Below, piece by piece: positions 28,961-43,022 of a DNA stretch of 64,000 nucleotides. The notes beneath the pieces were generated by a model that was given only the letters and a program-made list of their open reading frames with translations, made no database searches and was not told the origin of the DNA. Origin of the DNA: Megalonaias nervosa. Lineage: Eukaryota > Mollusca > Bivalvia > Unionida > Unionidae. The stretch's first letter is position 1; every line of letters begins with the position of its first letter. Both the position numbers and the translations under genes were made by a program. Where the stretch lies: contig JAECUM010001097.1 in the NCBI GenBank assembly GCA_016617855.1, positions 1-64,000 on the forward strand. Reading direction: 5' to 3'.

Positions 28961-29523
28961 GCTCGCTCGCTCGCTCGCGCGCGCGGTGCCGTGTTCCGTA
29001 CAGAATATTTGTCCGTCCATCTAAAACAGGCAACACATACATTTCGTTTATAGGAATGTTAGTTTCTTTGCTTGCTATCGTACACAGAATCTTCCATTCC
29101 CACACCATTATGCCTCTAATAATCTTTAATTTGTCTTAAACTAGAAATAAATGCATAATTGAATCCATGTCTTTTCTGCCATTTACATATTTGAATTGCA
29201 TTGGAAGCCTCCTATTTTGGGATGACAATTTCATCAGCAGTCCCAAGTTCTCATATTCACGTCTTTTAAAATTTGATCGATATGTGTTGAAAACAATTTT
29301 CAAATTGTTGTGAAGATATCAGAAGAAATAAGTAGACAAGTTTTCCATAAGAAAATAGATCAGGAAAAACACTTACTTTAATAGACGATCAACCAATGCT
29401 CCAATGGCTGGATTCTTCTGCTGTCCATCTTTGGATTCAGCTACTCTGGGCGACATCATAATTGAATTGGAATCATAGATTCTCCCTTCTACAGACTTTC
29501 CTTTTAAAAGGTGTATTGGTTCC

Positions 29524-29571
<48 letters not shown>

Positions 29572-29590
29572 GAATAGTTATAGTAAGAAA

Positions 29591-29635
<45 letters not shown>

Positions 29636-29829
29636 TAAGTTCTATGTGATGAGAACGGAACATAAGCATGATCCAATTTAACAGTACGAGTGGATGTTGC
29701 TTACTAATAGGGTTAAAGTGAATAATGTGCATGTTGTCACTTTTATATAGTTTATATTTTCGGCCAGTGAAATGTAATATCACTGAACATCCGTTTGAAT
29801 AATAAAATAATAATGATAATAGTTGTTGG

Positions 29830-29880
<51 letters not shown>

Positions 29881-30035
29881 CAATTTGAAAAGAACAGATC
29901 ACAAGTATAAAACAAGTTAACCCTGCAAGTGTACGTTCCTTATTAAGAGTGTTAAACTGAATAATGCGCATGGGGTCGTTTTTATATGTTTGTAGTTTCG
30001 GCCAGTCAAATTTAAGGTTACTGCCCATCCGTCTA

Positions 30036-30081
<46 letters not shown>

Positions 30082-30120
30082 TTAGTTGTTCGTTGGTGTT
30101 GTTATTATTATTACTGTAAC

Positions 30121-30168
<48 letters not shown>

Positions 30169-31163
30169 TTAATTTAAATTTGAAAAGAACGGAGCAAAAA
30201 GTAGAATCTAATTTAATCCTACAACTGGACGTTGCTTACCAATGGGGTTAAATTAAATAATGCGCGAGGTGTCATTTTTATATGGCTTGTGTTATCGGCC
30301 AGTGAAATTGAAGGTAACTGTCCATCCAATTTGTAAGTTCTCATGCATTCCACTTCCAACCAGCTGACATTTTCACGAGAGATTTGAACCACTCACGTAA
30401 AGTTCAATTTTGCAATGTAATCTGTGTCTTTTCGACACTTTTCTGTGATGGTGTGTTCTTACAACAAATGTTTCATTTTAATCATATGATGCCGATTGTT
30501 GCCATATTTCAATAAACAAGAAACTGTATCCGACATTTCGCTAGGAAAATTTAGAAATTGTATTATGTTAAAAACCGATTTATTCCAATCTCGTTATGAA
30601 ATAATAAATTATTCCTCTCATGATGCAATATCATCATCATTCTTCCTCCTCTTCATCATCATCAACATATTATTATTAGTAGTACTAGTATTATCAATAT
30701 TATTATTTTTATTACAATAACAATGCTGACGATGACGATAAATATGACGACAGTGACGGTTGCCTGCGTTAGATATTGTGACACACTATCAACAATGATG
30801 ATTTGAATGAGGTTAGTTTTGTAGAAAATTCAAAGAGAAATTTATGAAACATTAGCTGTCTTGACTTTTCTAGGAAGTAGTTCCTTTACTTTGGAAGCGC
30901 AATGTGACATTAAAATTTGGAAGAAAGTAAAACAGATGAAACTATGGAAAAAGACAAAGAGAACGAGATTTGCATGCATAATAATTCCACATACCTAACA
31001 CATCTGGGGAAAGAAAAAATGACAGTTAAAGAGCTTGTTTAAAACAAATAAATTCACTTACGTAATAGCTTTGAATATAGTGTTCCTTGGTTTCCCACTT
31101 CTCCTCATAATCCTCCAAATCCTGGTCATTGATTGTATAGGTGTTGTACAGTGACTGTGCCAT
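28621..31163 (-). CDS. Three-exon host gene, U2 copy, apparently intact
   Basis: Exon 1 is 31062-31163, exon 2 is 29377-29522 and exon 3 is 28621-28867. Both donors are GTAAGT and the acceptors are AG, with the same phases as U1. The exon 2 acceptor here is TAG instead of CAG, because the TAA microsatellite runs right up to the exon (GGTTCCTAATAAT on the plus strand). Differences from U1 are missense, for example one Thr-to-Ser change in exon 2. No stop or frameshift was seen. Function unknown. Confidence 0.7.
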
Positions 31164-31891
31164 ATCTGTTTTATAAGGGAAAAATAGATGAAGGATTTAT
31201 CTCCAAGATGCGAACTGTCTATCTAGGGTCTTTCTAAAAACTCGACTCGTCCTTAGAAACTGACAAATTAGAATGATACTTAAAGTCCAACTGCACAGAA
31301 GTCAAAGGTCGAATGTTCTCAAGAGTAGCGCTTGGACTTTTAAATCTGTCCATTGCAGCCCTAAAACAGTTACTATTGGCTGGAGATTATAGTATAGCAC
31401 CCGCGGCAGTATTACCTGTAGTTATTCAGCACCGTTACCATATCACGCCTTATGGCTTACGTCCGGCGAGTACACCCGTAATCAATCCAAAGCCGCATAT
31501 TAGTCTGACATCTTAATAAAGTCCATACCTAATCCTGAGTATAGGCGTAATTAAAATTCACAATCAGCTCACTCTCATACATGTACCTTGTATTTTATTT
31601 GTTGTTCTTTTATGTTTCTGTTTAGTTTGTTTTGCAATTGTTAGTATGTATTTAACTTTCACCAGTGATCACTGATAGCAACTTCATCATTAAGTGTGTT
31701 TACAATATACATGTATAGTTAATTAGTCTAGGTCTGTAATATCGATGTACCTTACTAATGTAAGTGAACATACATGTGTGTGATGGATTGTGATTGATTG
31801 TACTCTTTATATCTCTGTAATATCTTTGAGGGCCTCAAGGTAGATTAGATCTGTTTTATAACTAACTGAGTTACCCTCATTGGGTAAAGTC

Positions 31892-31940
<49 letters not shown>

Positions 31941-33068
31941 CCCGTTTGCTTTCAGTGTGCCTTTGCTTATTTTCGTTCTTGTTTGCTTTAAATGAGATTT
32001 TCATTTCATGCAATTTGCTGTTTTCCATTATGCAAAATTTAAATAGACAACATAATTGTTAATCTTTGCTTTTATCATGTACTTTGCATTTTGCTTAGCC
32101 ATTTGCCATTTTCCATTTTGCTCTGAAGATTTCAAATTATCATTTGGTTCATTGTGATAATTAGTAGTATGCACATTTAAATAGAGAAACAATTTTGTGC
32201 AGTTTTTCTTTTCATGCTACACGAAAGCCATGCCAAATTTTCTGAGTGTTTTCTTGCTGCATTCAATTTTATTTTGTTTATATTTGTTTTGTGTCTATTC
32301 AATAATATATGAAGTGGAAAATTTAATTTTCCAGTTGGTAAATCCAGCAACCTAACCTATTGTTTTCTGCTTCTACACTATGTACGGACAGAACAGAACA
32401 GTTCTTACAGCACGAAGTAAACCTTTTCTCAAAATCGTTTTCAAATTTTACACGTGTTCTACTTGATAAATTCAATTACTTGCTACACTTTGTGTATCTG
32501 TACTGCAGAGTCAGGAATTTGTATTTTTGTCCCGTCTGTTGTGGCCAACAGGTTTGAGATCTAATATATTTTCTTTCACAATTGTCTGTAGTATTTACAG
32601 ACCTCATTAAGAAATTCTTATATTACTGAGGTCATAGTTATGTCACAAAATAAGACTCCTTTTCTGTGGCTATATTACTGAAGTTAATAAACCTAAGTGT
32701 GAAATTCTCACTTAGTAGGTATTATGGAAACGGAACCCCAAAATATGGAGAAAAAAAAACTAAATAGCTAATTGAATAGAGATTGTAGGGAGGGGAAATG
32801 AAAAGATGTTAAAGGCTCAACAACCTCCACCACACCCCCAATTTATCAGCTCATAGACTTTGGAGAAATCAAAGTAGAGGAATGCTCAAGACAAACTGAC
32901 ATCCTCACCACAGTGTCAGTTAGAGGAGTAAAATTATTGTTTGAACAGTACTTGTTAAAGAAAACATTTTCATGTATCATTTATAACACTGTCATCTATA
33001 TGTGGACTCAGTAAAGTTGAAAGCTTGCTGAATACTGTCTCCCCTATTTTGTTTTTCATAAAATTTTA

Positions 33069-33122
<54 letters not shown>

Positions 33123-33821
33123 TGTTAAAATCTGCAAACCAGCATAAACAGGGTACAAACCTGTGTTCAAATATGCAGAACATGTATTATGTTGACAATT
33201 GTAGAACTTTTGTAAGTTTGAACGACAAACAACAGGATTTAAACAATCTAGTGAAGTATAAAATACAATGCAAAATATGTATACAAGAAATCAACAGTAA
33301 ATGCAACGTTAATGCTAGGGACGAAATCACCTCCAGCACGTGCAGCCCAAGAATTGTCTTGTGATCGACGTGTAGACAGGTAGGTACGGGGACAATACGT
33401 GTGGGAATATATGTAAAGTGACTTGAGAATGTAACTTATAAACAAACAACCAGGATTAAATAATTGAAAAAAGGGGAAAGTAACATTATGTGTAGCTGAA
33501 TTAATCTGTGTTGAATTTGGATTGGAAGAGGAAAAGATATTGTGGGCACGTGCAACCTAGGATGGCTCGTATGACGTGTGCAGACATTTAAACATAAAGG
33601 TGTTATTCATCATTTGGAAATGTACAATGAAGTGATGATAATCAAAGCAAAGGACATGATAGAATTGATGAGATGTTAACTAAATTTCTGAGAAACATGG
33701 ATTAAAATATGAAAGGTTAGGTGTGATTTTTGCTATTGACTAATATCAATTACCAAGTCCAAATTATATTAGGAATAAAATAATTCTGCCAAACACCATT
33801 TCTCAATGCAATGAACAAGAT

Positions 33822-34398
33822 TTAATCTTTAAAAATCAGTCCTGATGCTACATTTGAGTCTAGATAGAAGAAGGATAACAGGGTATTACAAGTTACCACT
33901 TCTTTATTATAGTATGCACGTGCACGTTTGAACCATATTGTATACTTGTATTCAGCGCATAATAGGAGGCACAAGTCCTCAAATTCAGGTTTGGAGAACG
34001 AGGCCTTGTTGGGAAAAAGACCTAATTTAAGGAAAGTATAGAATGTATTGAAAGAGTTTCCGGTTAGTTTCATCATGCATTTAACAATTAAATCTTGTAG
34101 GGGATAGACAAGTTTACATTCCAAAAATAAATGGTCCACAGTTTTGATATCGCCGCAAAAGGTGCATAATTTTGATTGAGAAATTCGTTTCAAAAACTTT
34201 ATGGACGGGTAGGATACCATGGATGATTTTAAAACACATATCTCTAGTGATTGGATCTGTAAATTTATTATGCAAATGTTTTGGAGGACTGCTTCTTTTT
34301 TTGTTTTGTTTTTTGTTTTTTGAGGAGTTTTTTCTTGTCCTTGTAGAGTTAGTAGCATTAGTGATATTGCTGTGGGAAGGTAGCGTCGAGTCTAGCAT
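33822..34398 (-). pseudogene. LINE 3' remnant, U3
   Basis: Same fragment as in U1, in two overlapping phases (33822-34358 and 34114-34398), with the zinc-knuckle-like CTFCGD...HLFLEC pattern. Non-functional. Confidence 0.6.
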
Positions 34399-36333
34399 TG
34401 GTCTGTGGACGACGATGTGTGTTGCGCTGGTTTGGGCTTCGAAGTCATAGTTGACTTTTGGGGGTTCATAAGAGACGTGTTATTCTCTGAAGATTACATT
34501 CTCTTACCTCGTGGTAAACAGGAATGTTCCTGTGTTATATTTTCTTTGATCTGCTAGCTACCAGTCAGTTGGAAAGAGTTTTGTACAGTGGGTTTTGAAA
34601 GCTGTTCGCTGCCATCGTGACATTTGTAATGGTTTAACATGGTTTTCGTCGCGCGTAGATTGAGTCGTCTCCTTGGAAAGATTAGTATCCATTTGGGAAG
34701 TTCTGAAGGACAATTCATAGCACATGACAATTAATTGGCAGCATGGGCTAGTGATATTGCATACCATTGAATAATTTAATCAATTATGTGATAATGTTTG
34801 GTCTGTGCTTTCGGGAGAACCAATATATTTCGCGCAGGTGCGATAAGGTCTTTTGGGAGACGTGTTATCCTGGTGGAAAGGCAATCTCCAGACCTGAGCT
34901 TTTCGGGTAAACAGGAATGGTCCTGTGTTACATGTGTTGTCTTCTTAGAGATCTGTGTTGCGTAGTCGTTCCTGCAGCATATTCCGAAGGTTGTTATGGG
35001 AGAATTTGACCCCGGATAGCTAGTCGGAACAGTTTTATGTTGGATTCAACTGAGTAAATTTGTGTTCATTGTTGACATTTAGTTTTCTTCTAAGCAATCA
35101 GTGATTCCAAGAAAAAGTTTTATGTAACATGTGAGCGAGCGACGGGTCGTAAGAAACAAACCCATTTATTCTGAGGTTTATATGAATCATATTGGGAATC
35201 ATTAATCGGGTTGGTGGTTGATTTTAGGGGAGTAATCTATTTTGATTCATGACCACATAAGTGTGACGTCTGTGTCACTCGAGGACGAGTGATCCTTTGA
35301 AGGAGGGGGTAATGTAATAAATTTGGAGTATGCACATTTGTTTATAGCGCTCGGTTGTAAGGATTTCTTAGATGTTTGTGATTATTTGTTTATTATGGGA
35401 AGTCGGTCCTGGGGAAATATTCCTAAGACCGAAATAATATGTCAATTACTAGGTGCACGGAGTGAAGTGTTAGTGAGTTTCCATGATGCCATGGTTGACT
35501 TTTAGTGAATTCAGGTCCAAACGGCATGAGTGTCCCTGTCGTACCATAGTCCCTATTAAAATCTAGTGGTGTACATTGGTGGTGTGACTGCAGTGGCACT
35601 ATTTACGGTAGGAGACCGGTAAATTACACAAAGGAATAAACAAGAAGGGACTCGGCAGATACCGTTCATGTCGACATCGTGGCAAATGTGATGCAGTTGT
35701 ACTGGCGAAATGTGCCTTGAAACCATGAATTGACTGGCCTAAGGTGGCGTAGTAAAAATAGTTCCCTGTCTTAGGGGATAGTTGGATAGTTTCTACGGCG
35801 TGAACTGCTGACGGTACGGAAACCTGATGAAGAGAAACCATGCAGATGTGCGGTTATATATATCTGGCAAGTTGTGAGATCTGTGGTCTTGCATTGATTA
35901 GAGTAAACTTATGTATAGAATGGGCACGTCGGGCTTTCTCATTTAAAACTGAGGTTGTCTAGAAGTCTTTGGAAATTTAGGGTAAACTTAAGACTTCTAG
36001 CGGAATAGCGCCATGGTTTGACACCGCTCGGTCAAGCAAATACCCCTGGCTTATAATAATATATAGCATCGATGCAACAGGCCATATAGTATGAGGATCT
36101 AACTAGATCGAAGTTGCTTATATTCAACCTCACGAACATGTGCTGTTCTTGATAGTTTGTACCACCATTGCTCCTTAAGGGCTAATCATGCGGGTTTTAT
36201 GTCAGAATAAACTTAGTTATTTCTGTTCCAATTGTAAATATCAGTGGTTGTTATTTGGAAAATAACTGTCCATATCACGAAGGATTACTAACTCGTGTGT
36301 GTGTGCTTCTGTGTGAGTGTGTGTGAGTGTGTT

Positions 36334-36419
<86 letters not shown>

Positions 36420-36421
<2 letters not shown>

Positions 36422-36647
36422 GCATTTTTAAAGTAGTTTTCACAATTTTGCAGTGATATTGCTACGATGTCTGCGGTGGGGCAGTTTATAGTGGTGTGTA
36501 GCACTGGGGCATCATGCTGAGCGCCAAGCGAGGTAGGTGTTAGTACCAGTTTTATAAGTCTTTGGTAAGACTCGACCTGGCTTCTAACCCGCGACCTCCC
36601 ACATCCGAGGCGGACGCTCTAACCAGTAGGCCACTGGAGCGGCCACT
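36420..36647 (-). mobile_element. tRNA-derived SINE, U3
   Basis: Same 228 bp SINE as in U1, boxes A and B present, flanked on its tail side by a TG/GA tract (36296-36419). Confidence 0.75.
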
Positions 36648-36954
36648 GTTAACTCGTAACAACTAAACCATTTGCGATCTTCAAGAGAAGCCAAACGCTG
36701 TGACTCTCATCAAGTTAGTGCGCACGATAGTTCTTTGAATAAAGTAAAAACTTAAACTTCCATGAAGTGTCAGTCATCATGATGTAAAATTCTTGGGCAG
36801 AATTTAGGATTGCATATGAAGTTTTCTTTTGAACATTATATATAAATTTATGTTTGATTTTAATGAAAACAAAATAAATATATTTATATTTCAAATTCTT
36901 CTGCTAACTTTGATAAAAACAAAAAAAGAAATCGTTGCAAAAACTATATTCTCT

Positions 36955-37252
36955 TCAAGATTGCACAGTGAGGTCCGACATGAGGAGCCTGATCTCTTTT
37001 GTAAGCTCCTTTTCCTTTCTCTCTTGTACTGAACTTCTATATAGCCTCCTGCTGGTTCTGGAGCTTTTGTCGAATTTTTCAAGCAGGCCTGAAGCCTTTC
37101 GTCGCCCACCTTTAAAGTTTTCTCTGCGAATCCTTCCTGTTGTGCTTTGTTGTTGCCATTGGCCCTGTTGTTGGAGGAGGTCACATGCCGTCCTTGCCTC
37201 CCTGTAAATTATGAATTTATGATTAAAAATTCTCAGTAAAATCTATATCCGT

Positions 37253-37327
<75 letters not shown>

Positions 37328-37887
37328 CGCTCGCTCGCTCGCGCGCGCGGTGCCGTGTTCCGTACAGAATATTTGTCCGTCCATCTAAAACAGGCAACAC
37401 ATACATTTCATTTATAGGAATGTTAGTTTCTTTGCTTGCTATCGTACACAGAATCTTCCATTCCCACACCAATATGCCTCTAATAATCTTTAATTTGTCT
37501 TAAACTAGAAATAAATGCATAATTGAATCCATGTCTTTTCTGCCATTTACATATTTGAATTGCATTGGAAGCCTCCTATTTTGGGATGACAATTTCATCA
37601 GCAGTCCCAAGTTCTCATATTCACGTCTTTTAAAATTTGATCGATATGTGTTGAAAACAATTTTCAAATTGTTGTGAAGATATCAGAAGAAATAAGTAGA
37701 CAAGTTTTCTATAAGAAAATAGATCAGGAAAAACACTTACTTTAATAAACGATCAACCAATGCTCCAATGGCTGGATTCTTCTGCTGTCCATCTTTGGAT
37801 TCAGCTACTCTGGACGACATCATAATTGAATTGGTATTGTAGATTCTCCCTTCTACAGACTTTCCTTTTAAAAGGTGTATTGGTTCC

Positions 37888-37920
<33 letters not shown>

Positions 37921-37943
37921 TAGTTATAGTAAGAAAATTATTA

Positions 37944-37996
<53 letters not shown>

Positions 37997-38198
37997 TAAG
38001 TTCTATGTGATGAGAACGGAACATAAGCATGATCCAATTTAACAGTACGAGTGGATGTTGCTTACTAATAGGGTTAAAGTGAATAATGTGCATGTTGTCA
38101 CTTTTATATAGTTTATATTTTCGGCCAGTGAAATGTAATATCACTGAACATCCGTTTGAATAATAAAATAATAATGATAATAGTTGTTGGTGTTATTC

Positions 38199-38233
<35 letters not shown>

Positions 38234-38389
38234 TCAATTTGAAAAGAACAGATCACAAGTATAAAACAAGTTGACCCTACAAGTGTACGTTCCTCATTAA
38301 TAGTGTTAAACTGAATAATGCGCATGAAGTCGTTTTTATATGTTTGTAGTTTCGGCCAGTCAAATTTAAGGTTACTGCCCATCCGTCTA

Positions 38390-38421
<32 letters not shown>

Positions 38422-38460
38422 TAATAATAATAATAATGATAATAATAGTTGGTGTTATTC

Positions 38461-38507
<47 letters not shown>

Positions 38508-39784
38508 TCAATTTGAAAAGAACAGATCACAAGTATAAAACAAGTTGACCCTACAAGTGTACGTTCCTTATTAATAGTGTTAAACTGAATAATGCGCATG
38601 AAGTCGTTTTTATATGTTTGTAGTTTCGGCCAGTCAAATTTAAGGTTACTGCCCATCCGTCTAAATAATAATAATAATAATAATAATAATGATAATAATA
38701 ATAACATTAGTTGTCCGTTGGTGTTGTTATTATTATTACTGTAACTATTATTATTAATATTTTTTTATTATTATTATTATTATTACTATTTAATTGAAAT
38801 TTGAAAAGAACGGAGCAAAAAGTAGAATCTAATTTAATCCTACAACTGGATGTTGCTTACCAATGGGGTTAAATTAAATAATGCGCAAGGTGTCATTTTT
38901 ATATGGCTTGTGTTATCGGCCAGTGAAATTGAAGGTAACTGTCCATCCAATTTGTAAGTTCTCATGCATTCCACTTCCAACCAGCTGACATTTTCACGAG
39001 AGATTTGAACCACTCACGCAAAGTTCAATTTTGCAATGTAATCTGTGTCTTTTCGACACTTTTCTGTGATGGTGTGTTCTTACAACAAATGTTTCATTTT
39101 AATCATATGATGCCGATTGTTGCCATATTTCAATAAACAAGAAACTGTATCCGACATTTCGCTAGGAAAATTTAGAAATTGTATTATGTTAAAAACCGAT
39201 TTATTCCAATCTCGTTATGAAATAATAAATTATTCCTCTCATGATGCAATATCATCATCATTCTTCCTCCTCTTCATCATCATCAACATATTATTATTAG
39301 TAGTACTTGTATTATCAATATTATTATTTTTATTACAATAACAATGCTGACGATGACGATAAATATGACGACAGTGACGGTTGCCTGCGTTAGATATTGT
39401 GACACACTATCAACAATGATGATTTGAAGCAGGTTAGTTTTGTAGAAAAATCAAAGAGAAATTTATGAAACATTAGCTGTCTTGACTTTTCTAGGAAGTA
39501 GTTCCTTTACTTTGGAAGCGCAATGTGACATTAAAATTTGGAAGAAAGAAAAACAGATGAAACTATGGAAAAAGACAAAGAGAACGAGATTTGCATGCAT
39601 AATAATTCCACATACCTAACACATCTGGGGAAAGAAAAAATGACAGTTAAAGAGCTTGTTTAAAACAAATAAATTCACTTACGTAATAGCTTTGAATATA
39701 GTGTTTCTTGGTTTCCCACTTCTCCTCATAATCCTCCAAATCCTGGTCATTGATTGTATAGGTGTTGTACAGTGACTGTGCCAT
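36955..39784 (-). CDS. Three-exon host gene, U3 copy, open but diverging
   Basis: Exon 1 is 39683-39784, exon 2 is 37741-37886 and exon 3 is 36955-37201. All splice signals and phases are kept. Compared with U1 it has several missense changes: Glu to Lys in exon 1 (TKEH region), and Pro to Ser and Asp to Asn in exon 2. There is also one silent change. The excess of amino acid changes over silent ones, counted by eye on few sites, hints at relaxed constraint. Function unknown. Confidence 0.62.
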
Positions 39785-40517
39785 ATCTGTTTTATAAGGG
39801 AAAAATAGATGAAGGATTTATCTCCAAGATGCGAACTGTCTATCTAGGGTCTTTCTAAAAACTCGACTCGTCCTTAGAAACTGACAAATTAGAATGATAC
39901 TTAAAGTCCAACTGCACAGAAGTCAAAGGTCGAATGTTCTCAAGAGTAGCGCTTGGACTTTTAAATCTGTCCATTGCAGCCCTAAAACAGTTACTATTGG
40001 CTGGAGATTATAGTATAGCACCCGCGGCAGTATTACCTGTAGTTACCTCTATTCAGCACCGTTACCATAACACGCCTTATGGCTTACGTCCGGCGAATAC
40101 ACCGTAATCAATCCAAAGCCGCATATTAGTCTGACATCTTAATAAAGTCCATACCTAATCCTGAGTATAGGCGTGATTAAAATTCACAATCAGCTCACTC
40201 TCATACATGTACCTTGTATTTTATTTGTTGTTCTTTTATGTTTCTGTTTAGTTTGTTTTGCAATTGTTAGTACGTATTTAACTTTCACCAGTGATCACTG
40301 ATAGCAACTTCATCATTAAGTGTGTTTACAATATACATGTATAGTTAATTAGTCTAGGTCTGTAATATCGATGTACCTTACTAAAGTAAGTGAACATACA
40401 TGTGTGTGATGGATTGTGATTGATTGCACTCTTTATATCTCTGTAATATCTTTGAGGGCCTCAAGGTAGATTAGATCTGTTTTATAACTAACCGAGTTAC
40501 CCTCATTGGGTAAAGTC

Positions 40518-40557
<40 letters not shown>

Positions 40558-41676
40558 CCGTTTGCTTTCAGTGTGCCTTTGCTTATTTTCGTTCTTGTTT
40601 GCTTTAAATGAGATTTTCATTTCATGCAAGTTGCTGTTTTCCATTATGCAAAATTTAAATAGACAACATAATTGTTAATCTTTGCTTTTATCATGTACTT
40701 TGCATTTTGCTTAGCCATTTGCCATTTTCCATTTTGCTCTGAAGATTTCCAATTATCATTTGATTCATTGTGATAATTAGTAGTATGCACATTTAAATAG
40801 AGAAACAATTTTGTGCAGTTTTTCTTTTCATGCTACACGAAAGCCATGCCAAATTTTCTGAGTGTTTTCTTGCTGCATTCAATTTTATTTTGTTTATATT
40901 TATTTTGTGTCTATTCAATAATATATGAAGTGGAAAATTTAATTTTCCAATTGGTAAATCCAGCAACCTAGCCTATTGTTTTCTGCTTCTACACTATGTA
41001 CGGACAGAACAGAACAGTTCTTACAGCACGAAGTAAACCTTTTCTCAAAATCTTTTTTCAAATTTTACACGTGTTCTACTTGATAAATTCAATTACTTGC
41101 TACACTTTGTGTATCTGTACTGCAGAGTCAGGAATTTGAATTTTTGTCCCATCTGTTGTGGCCAACAGGTTTGAAATCTAATATATTTTCTTTCACAATT
41201 GTCTGTAGTATTTACAGACCTCATTAAGAAATTCTTATATTACTGAGGTCATAGTTATGTCACAAAATAAGACTTCTTTTCTGTGGCTATATAACTGAAG
41301 TTAATAAACCTAAGTTTGAAATTCTCACTTAGAAGGTATTATGGAAACGGAACCCCAAAATATGGAGAAAAAAAACTAAATAGCTAATTGAATAGAGATT
41401 GTAGGGAGGGGAAATGAAAAGATGTTAAAGGCTCAACAACCTCCACCACACCCCCAATTTATCAGCTCATAGACTTTGGAGAAATCAAAGTAGAGGAATG
41501 CTCAAGACAAACTGACATCCTCACCACTGTGTCAGTTAGAGGAGTAAAATTATTGTTTGAACAGTACTTGTGAAAGAAAACATTTTCATGTATCATTTAT
41601 AACACTGTCATCTATATGTGGACTCAGTAAAGTTGAAAGCTTTCTGGATACTGTCCCCCCATTTTGTTTTTCATAA

Positions 41677-41775
<99 letters not shown>

Positions 41776-42481
41776 TGTTAAAATCTGCAAACCAGCATAA
41801 ACAGGGTACAAACCTGTGTTCAAATATGCAAAGTACAGAGCATGTATTATGTTGAGAATTGTAGAACTTTTGTAAGTTTGAACTACAAACAACAGGATTT
41901 AAACAATCTAGTGAAGTATAAAATACAATGCAAAATATGTATACAAGAAATCAACAGTAAATGCAACGTTAATGCTAGAGACGAAATCACCTCCAGCACG
42001 TGCAGCCCAAGAATTGTCTTGTGATCGACGTGTAGACAGGTAGGTACGGGGACAATACGTGTGGGAATATATGTAAAGTGACTTGAGAATGTAACTTATA
42101 AACAAACAACCAGGATTAAAAAATTGAAAAAAGGGGAAAGTAACATTATGTGTAGCTGAATTAATCTGTGTTGAATTTGGATTGGAAGAGGAAAAGATAT
42201 TGTGGGCACGTGCAACCTAGGATGGCTCGTATGACGTGTGCAGACATTTAAACATAAAGGTGTTATTCATCATTTGGAAATGTACAATGAAGTGATGATA
42301 TTCAAAGCATAGGACATGATAGAATTGAGGAGATGTTAACTAAATTTCTGTGAAACATGGATTAAAATATGAAAGGTAAGGTGTGATTTTTGCTATTGAC
42401 TAATATCAATTACCAAGTCCAAATTATATTAGGAATAAAATCATTCTGCCAAACACCATTTCTCAATGCAATGAACAAGAT

Positions 42482-43022
42482 TTAATCTTTAAAAATCAGT
42501 CCTGATGCTACATTTGAGTCTAGATAGAAGAAGGATAACAGGGTATTACAAGTTACCACTTCTTTATTACAGTATGCACGTGCACGTTTGAACCATATTG
42601 TATACTTGTATTCAGCGCATAATAGGAGGCACAAGTCCTCAAATTCAGGTTTGGAGAACGAGGCCTTGTTGGGAAAAAGACCTAATTTAAGGAAAGTATA
42701 GAATGTATTGAAAGAGTTTCCGGTTAGTTTCATCATGCATTTAACAACTAAATCTTGTAGGGGATAGACAAGTTTACATTCCAAAAATAAATGGTCCACA
42801 GTTTTGATATCGCCGCAAAAGGTGCATAATTTTGATTGAGAAATTCGTTTCAAAAACATTATGGACGGGTAGGATACCATGGATGATTTTAAAACACATA
42901 TCTCTAGTGATTGGATCTGTAAATTTATTATGCAAATGTTTTGGAGGACTGCTTCTTTTTTTGTTTTGTTTTTTTTTTGTTTTTTGAGGAGTTTTTTCTT
43001 GTCCTTGTAGAGTTAGTAGCAT
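42482..43022 (-). pseudogene. LINE 3' remnant, U4
   Basis: Same fragment as in U1, in two phases (42482-42880 and 42774-43022), with an enlarged T-run near 42962. Non-functional. Confidence 0.58.

Larger units (their letters stand above)
25161..33485. repeat. Host tandem unit U2 (8325 bp)
   Basis: Same contents and order as U1: LINE remnant (25497-26072), gene-free spacer (26073-27964), TG/GA tract and SINE, three-exon gene, intron modules, ATT tract (about 31896-31939), AT tract (about 33072-33119). It shares with U1 the variants next to the element boundary, and ends at an unoccupied TTATG site (33486). Confidence 0.93.
33486..42145. repeat. Host tandem unit U3 (8660 bp)
   Basis: Same layout as U1. 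It is the longest unit because intron 1 carries four and not three of the microsatellite-bounded modules (about 37998-38160, 38231-38391, 38507-38665, 38787-38955) and because the AT tract (41683-41771) is long. It starts and ends at unoccupied TTATG sites. Gene-free spacer at about 34399-36295. Confidence 0.93.
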
